Positions 30,299 through 33,554 of a DNA stretch of 33,554 bases are shown here, one piece after another. Within the stretch, counting starts at the first letter, position 1, and every line of letters begins with the position of its first letter. Made by a program: the position numbers and the translations under genes. The notes beneath the pieces are model-generated. The model did no database searches. It saw only the letters and a program-made list of their open reading frames with translations, and was not told where the DNA came from. The stretch is from Gnetum montanum. Taxonomy: Eukaryota > Streptophyta > Gnetopsida > Gnetales > Gnetaceae. Location: assembly GCA_015680685.1 (NCBI GenBank), contig MNCI01004661.1, forward strand, positions 939,902 through 973,455, in the 5' to 3' direction.

Positions 30299-33080
30299 TC
30301 ATGTAGTTCCTAGTGGTGGTGGCTCCTGCATAGGTGCTTTCCCCTTGTCTTGTGTTCTAGGTATTGAGGCTTGATGGCATTGAAGTATGGCCTGGAGTTT
30401 CTCCTCTTTGATCTAAGGGTCTTGTGCCATCCATGCTAATGTTCCAATGTTTGATGGAGTTGGCACTTCCCATGGGTAGGGTAGTTGTGGAAACATTTGA
30501 TTAGCCTTGACATACTAAGATGCAAACACCCATCGTTCCTCTTCGTAGGCTTTGGCTTTATCTTTGTATTCTTGCAAATCCGCAAGCTGTAGAGCCAAAT
30601 TTGTTGCAACACCTTTTTTTCCTTGGTAGCTTGCCTTCACCACCTCAAGTTCAGAATTTGCAATCTCCAATTTTTGCAATATCTTCTTGGGTTCCGCAAA
30701 TTCTATTTCATATTTGCTGTAGGTGGTAGCTACCTATTGTTCGAGCTCTATCCTTGGGTGCCCTGCTGTTAACATGGAAAGGTTGGCATATCGCAGGTTG
30801 GCATATCGCAGGTTTGCCAACTCCATGTATTCTGTAAGATCTTGGATCTATAGGTCCTGGTTCTTAACTTCTGCCTAGTGAGCTAATGCATATGTGTCCA
30901 ATATGGCTCGCCAGTCAGTGTCTTGAGCATTGATAGCGTTGATGTGGGCCTTGGCCATATGGATCTCCTTCTCAAGGATCTGTTTGTACATCCCCACCTG
31001 GTCCCGGAAGTGCTCCTTCAACTTTTCATGCGTTTTGGCCTCATTTTTCCAGGCTCTTATTTCAATGGCTATCTTTTGACAGATTGTGCGTACCTCCTTC
31101 ATTGAGAGGGTTCGATTCTCCCTGGCTAAACGGCTCATGTCTTGGTTGACCCAGATGAACTATTCTCGCAACTAATGGAAATGTTCTTCAAGAACATTCT
31201 TTTGCTTCTCCACAAAGGTCAACCGAAGGTTTTTGGCAATAAGCTGCTTGTTTTCCTCTTGTAAGGCCTTGAGTGCCTTGTTATGCGCATGAGTTTGCGC
31301 CTGTGCTGCAGAGGCATTCCAAATAGCCTTCTCTTTTTCTTCAGCCATCCTCTTATTCTCCATTAGTATTTTTGTTAGTTGGTCAATTTTGAAATTATCT
31401 AGCTGGTCTGCAGAAACAAATTGCAAAGGGTCCTGTTGCGCTGCTTGTAGGGCAACCAGCTATTCCTCCAATTTCTACACCTCTACTTTAGCATGCTCGG
31501 CCCTCGCTTCTGTTAAAACCAACTTCCCTTTAGTGGAAATGAGGTCTGATTGAATTGTTGTAACATCTTGAGGGATGTCAAACATGTATGTCATTATTTT
31601 GTCCTATTTGTAGTAGTCGATCAAGCACATCCTCATGTTCTGCAGGAGTCATTGAGGTTCCAGCCAAAGTTTGAGCATCTCGTGCTCCTGTGAGATCTGC
31701 CGGTGGTACAACAGGTACATTGAACGATTCTTTAATGTGCTCTGCAACCACTTCTGTAGCTCCCGTGACATCCTAGTGTTGCATGACCACCACAGTGGCC
31801 CCTTCACTAGTTTCTAATTGCACTTGGAAAGATGCCGCATTTCCTGAGATCTTTTGTGATCAAGTACTTTCCCCTCCTCCTGTATGTATAGACACTTCAC
31901 CCCTTGCGCGATCCAAAGAAACTGTGGGTTGTATGGCATCATCAATGATATAGAAGAGATTTACATCATCATGACTTTTCCAACTAATCGTCTTAGCGAT
32001 GACCCTGAGATGGCACATCGACGGTCTATAATCTTATGGTGACGATGGTTGATCCTGGCCCATGCTAGGCCCTACTTCCTATTGTTGGCTAGGTCCTGCA
32101 AGTTGAGTTGTAGTTGGTTCAGCCATTGGTACTTCATCTTGTTTCGGTCCCAGTGTCTCACCAGTGATTTTCCTTACAGGTGGTGGCTTTAATAGTTTAG
32201 CATATGAAGCATTTTAGGCTTTTTGGAGGACATCATTAGTGTATCCCCTAATACCAGCACATCGGCGTAGCTTCCTGATAAGGCAAGGGAAGGGTAATGC
32301 CATCTTCCCTGTCTTCCGCTCCTCGAAGCGCCTCAGGATCTCCATCAAGTATAGATGATGCAGGTTAGCATTAGCCTTTTCCATCAGCACTGCACATCCT
32401 CTTACCGCATATGTTGAAATCCTTTTCAGGCCCTTCATGGGGAAGAGGTGATATGTTCCAATTTTGAAATAGATCCTCTCTTTTGTCGTCAACTCTCCAA
32501 ATGTATTATCCTTGCCATACACCCTTTCCAACCAAACTCATCGTACATTAGGGTCTAAATGGGTAGACAACTGAGCAACCTGGAGCCCTGTATTCAGAAT
32601 GTTTAGTACTTTCAAAATGGCCTGCGCAGAGAAATCAACTGTCACACCACAAATATTAACAGTGGTGCCTTGTTCTTTGTTGTGCTAGAATTGGTACATC
32701 TCCCCTAGGTACCAGGCACCACTTTTAGAGAGGGTAGGCCATAAGGGAGACCCTTTTAGGTGATCCCTAATAGCCTCAGGAGCAAAATCTATAAAAGATT
32801 CAAAATTTAATTCCACAATCACCACAGTGAATGTGGACCTTTCGTGGATAGCCTGAACACAATCCTGGGGCAACATGAGATGTTGTCCCTATTTAGGCAT
32901 TCCAGTAGCTCCTCCTTCTACCTACCTTGAGTGTAGTGTAGGAGGGTCCTCTTGATGAATGCTAAATGATTGTGCCTCTTGTTCTACATGTTGTTCGGCA
33001 GGGACTTGTTCTTCACCTCTCTTAGGTCATTTGCTCCCACCTTGAGTAGGACCTTCCTATTGTCCACGTTTTGAGGCCAT
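30299..33080 (-). pseudogene. Third ORF (ORF3) of gypsy element A3, interrupted
   Basis: From ATG 33080 (MASKRGQ) to TGA 30299 this is one reading region of about 927 codons, with about ten stops (mostly TAG) and one frame change between about 32210 and 31430. The N-terminal third (about 32900-32210) has a globular pattern: ELNFESF, GSPLWPT, a VTVDFS segment, then FPMKGLKR and LPFPCLIRKLRRCAGI. These resemble the putative plant transposon protein domain found in Athila/Tat elements. A Pro/Thr/Gln-rich linker follows. The last ~400 codons (from about 31520) are rich in Glu, Lys, Leu and Gln and look like long coiled coil. I see no signal peptide or transmembrane segment, so an envelope role is not supported. 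The start follows a branch site and splice acceptor, and the stop is 181 bp from the 3' LTR. A second copy exists at 10687-11258. Confidence 0.75.
30781..30810. repeat. Exact 15-bp tandem duplication inside ORF3
   Basis: GGTTGGCATATCGCA occurs twice, adding five codons (LRYAN-type) in frame within the coiled-coil region. Confidence 0.9.
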
Positions 33081-33110
33081 CTGCAATCACATGGGGCCAA
33101 GTGTTAGTAA
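33081..33110 (-). promoter_or_regulatory. Branch site and 3' splice acceptor directly before the ORF3 start
   Basis: On the minus strand a perfect TACTAAC branch consensus (33109-33103) is followed 23 bases later by TTGCAG (ending 33081), then ATG at 33080. This is an ideal plant 3' splice site, positioned to join an upstream leader to the ORF3 start codon. Confidence 0.6.
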
Positions 33111-33540
33111 GGTTGTTACCAAAGTTAGGTTATACCTTACTGCTTGCGTTAATGATTTACTTTATTTGCGTGTGATGTTGCCCGAAATATTATAATAGTG
33201 AGTCCGTTTACTTAGGTGGTTTCCAATTTTAATTTCCTAGTGTACCTAAAGGGATCAAATTATTTTTGGCACAATTATTCTAAATGTTATAGTTAATTAC
33301 CCTTAATAATGTCCTTTAGGCAATGATAAATTCCAAAAAAGTTATGTGCTATTCGGTGTGTGCCCCGCCCCCACGACTAAGCTGAACACTTCAAGTTCAA
33401 GTAGGTTTAGACGGAATAAAAATTGGAGTACCAGTGAGCGAGATATAAATACAAAAGCAAGGGTGTCATACTCACAAGTCATAAAGAAAAATTCAAAAAA
33501 CTCCCCCGCGTGATTTGTGAAAAATAAGGTTAAGTGTTGC
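33111..33540 (-). other. Non-coding interior of element A3 upstream of ORF3
   Basis: No pol domain is visible in these 430 bases, which are AT-rich apart from a GTGGGGGCGGGGCAC block near 33358-33373. It is presumably the pol-ORF3 spacer that would be spliced out. Confidence 0.4.
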
Positions 33541-33554
33541 GGGGGGGGGGGGGG
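33541..33554. other. Terminal poly-G run, probable contig-end artefact
   Basis: Fourteen G residues end the window with no repeat context. This resembles the low-signal poly-G/poly-C tails also seen at 17045-17080. Confidence 0.7.

Noticed and set aside
30299-33080. ORF3 as a retroviral envelope gene
   Set aside because: No signal peptide, transmembrane helix or furin-like site is visible. Position and splicing context alone are not enough.

Overview
The window is plant nuclear DNA. It holds one intact host gene, a class II small-molecule O-methyltransferase on the minus strand with GT-AG splicing. The gene sits in AT-rich sequence dominated by old, decayed LTR retrotransposons: one Ty1-copia element and several Ty3-gypsy elements with a tRNA-Asp primer site. 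The two LTRs of the copia element differ at about 13.5% of sites by hand count, yet it still has flawless 5-bp target duplications. That slow loss of old elements fits a large-genome seed plant, perhaps a gymnosperm. This is inference, and no marker in the window fixes the taxon.

Layout. 1-5346: nested minus-strand retroelements. The A1 5' end (LTR 826-1620, PBS, gag running off the left edge) is inserted in the gag region of a relative, A2 (gag 1650-3597, PBS, LTR 3745-4197). LTR B1 (4198-5346) cuts the A2 LTR. 5347-10600: two gypsy integrase remnants of different lineages meet head to head near 8.75 kb, with a ~150-bp inverted repeat pair outside them (5529-5692 and 10446-10593). 10.6-14.5 kb: decayed minus-strand gypsy DNA with an integrase piece (13.56-13.92 kb) and a remnant of a third ORF (10687-11258). 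14558-17461: a complete but nearly empty LTR element (LTRs B2 and B3, 412-bp interior, ATTTC duplication). 18693-23367: a structurally complete copia element (333-bp LTRs, PBS, PPT, AAGAG duplication) with a heavily mutated polyprotein.

23546-25798: the O-methyltransferase (373 codons, two exons, 1131-bp phase-1 intron). Upstream of it is a ~290-bp promoter duplication (25814-26339), then a tract of short tandem duplications to 28.7 kb. 29315-33554: the 3' end of another A-family element (A3), with its 3' LTR (29315-30117), PPT and a 927-codon third ORF (ORF3) with a coiled-coil C-terminal half. The ORF3 start codon directly follows a textbook branch site and splice acceptor. A degenerate second copy at 10.7-11.26 kb keeps the same start context, so ORF3 looks like a stable part of this retroelement family, probably expressed from a spliced RNA. 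This is the most interesting observation. I saw no RNA genes, CRISPR arrays or bacterial-type operons. A poly-C tract with an N (17045-17080) and the terminal poly-G are probable assembly artefacts.
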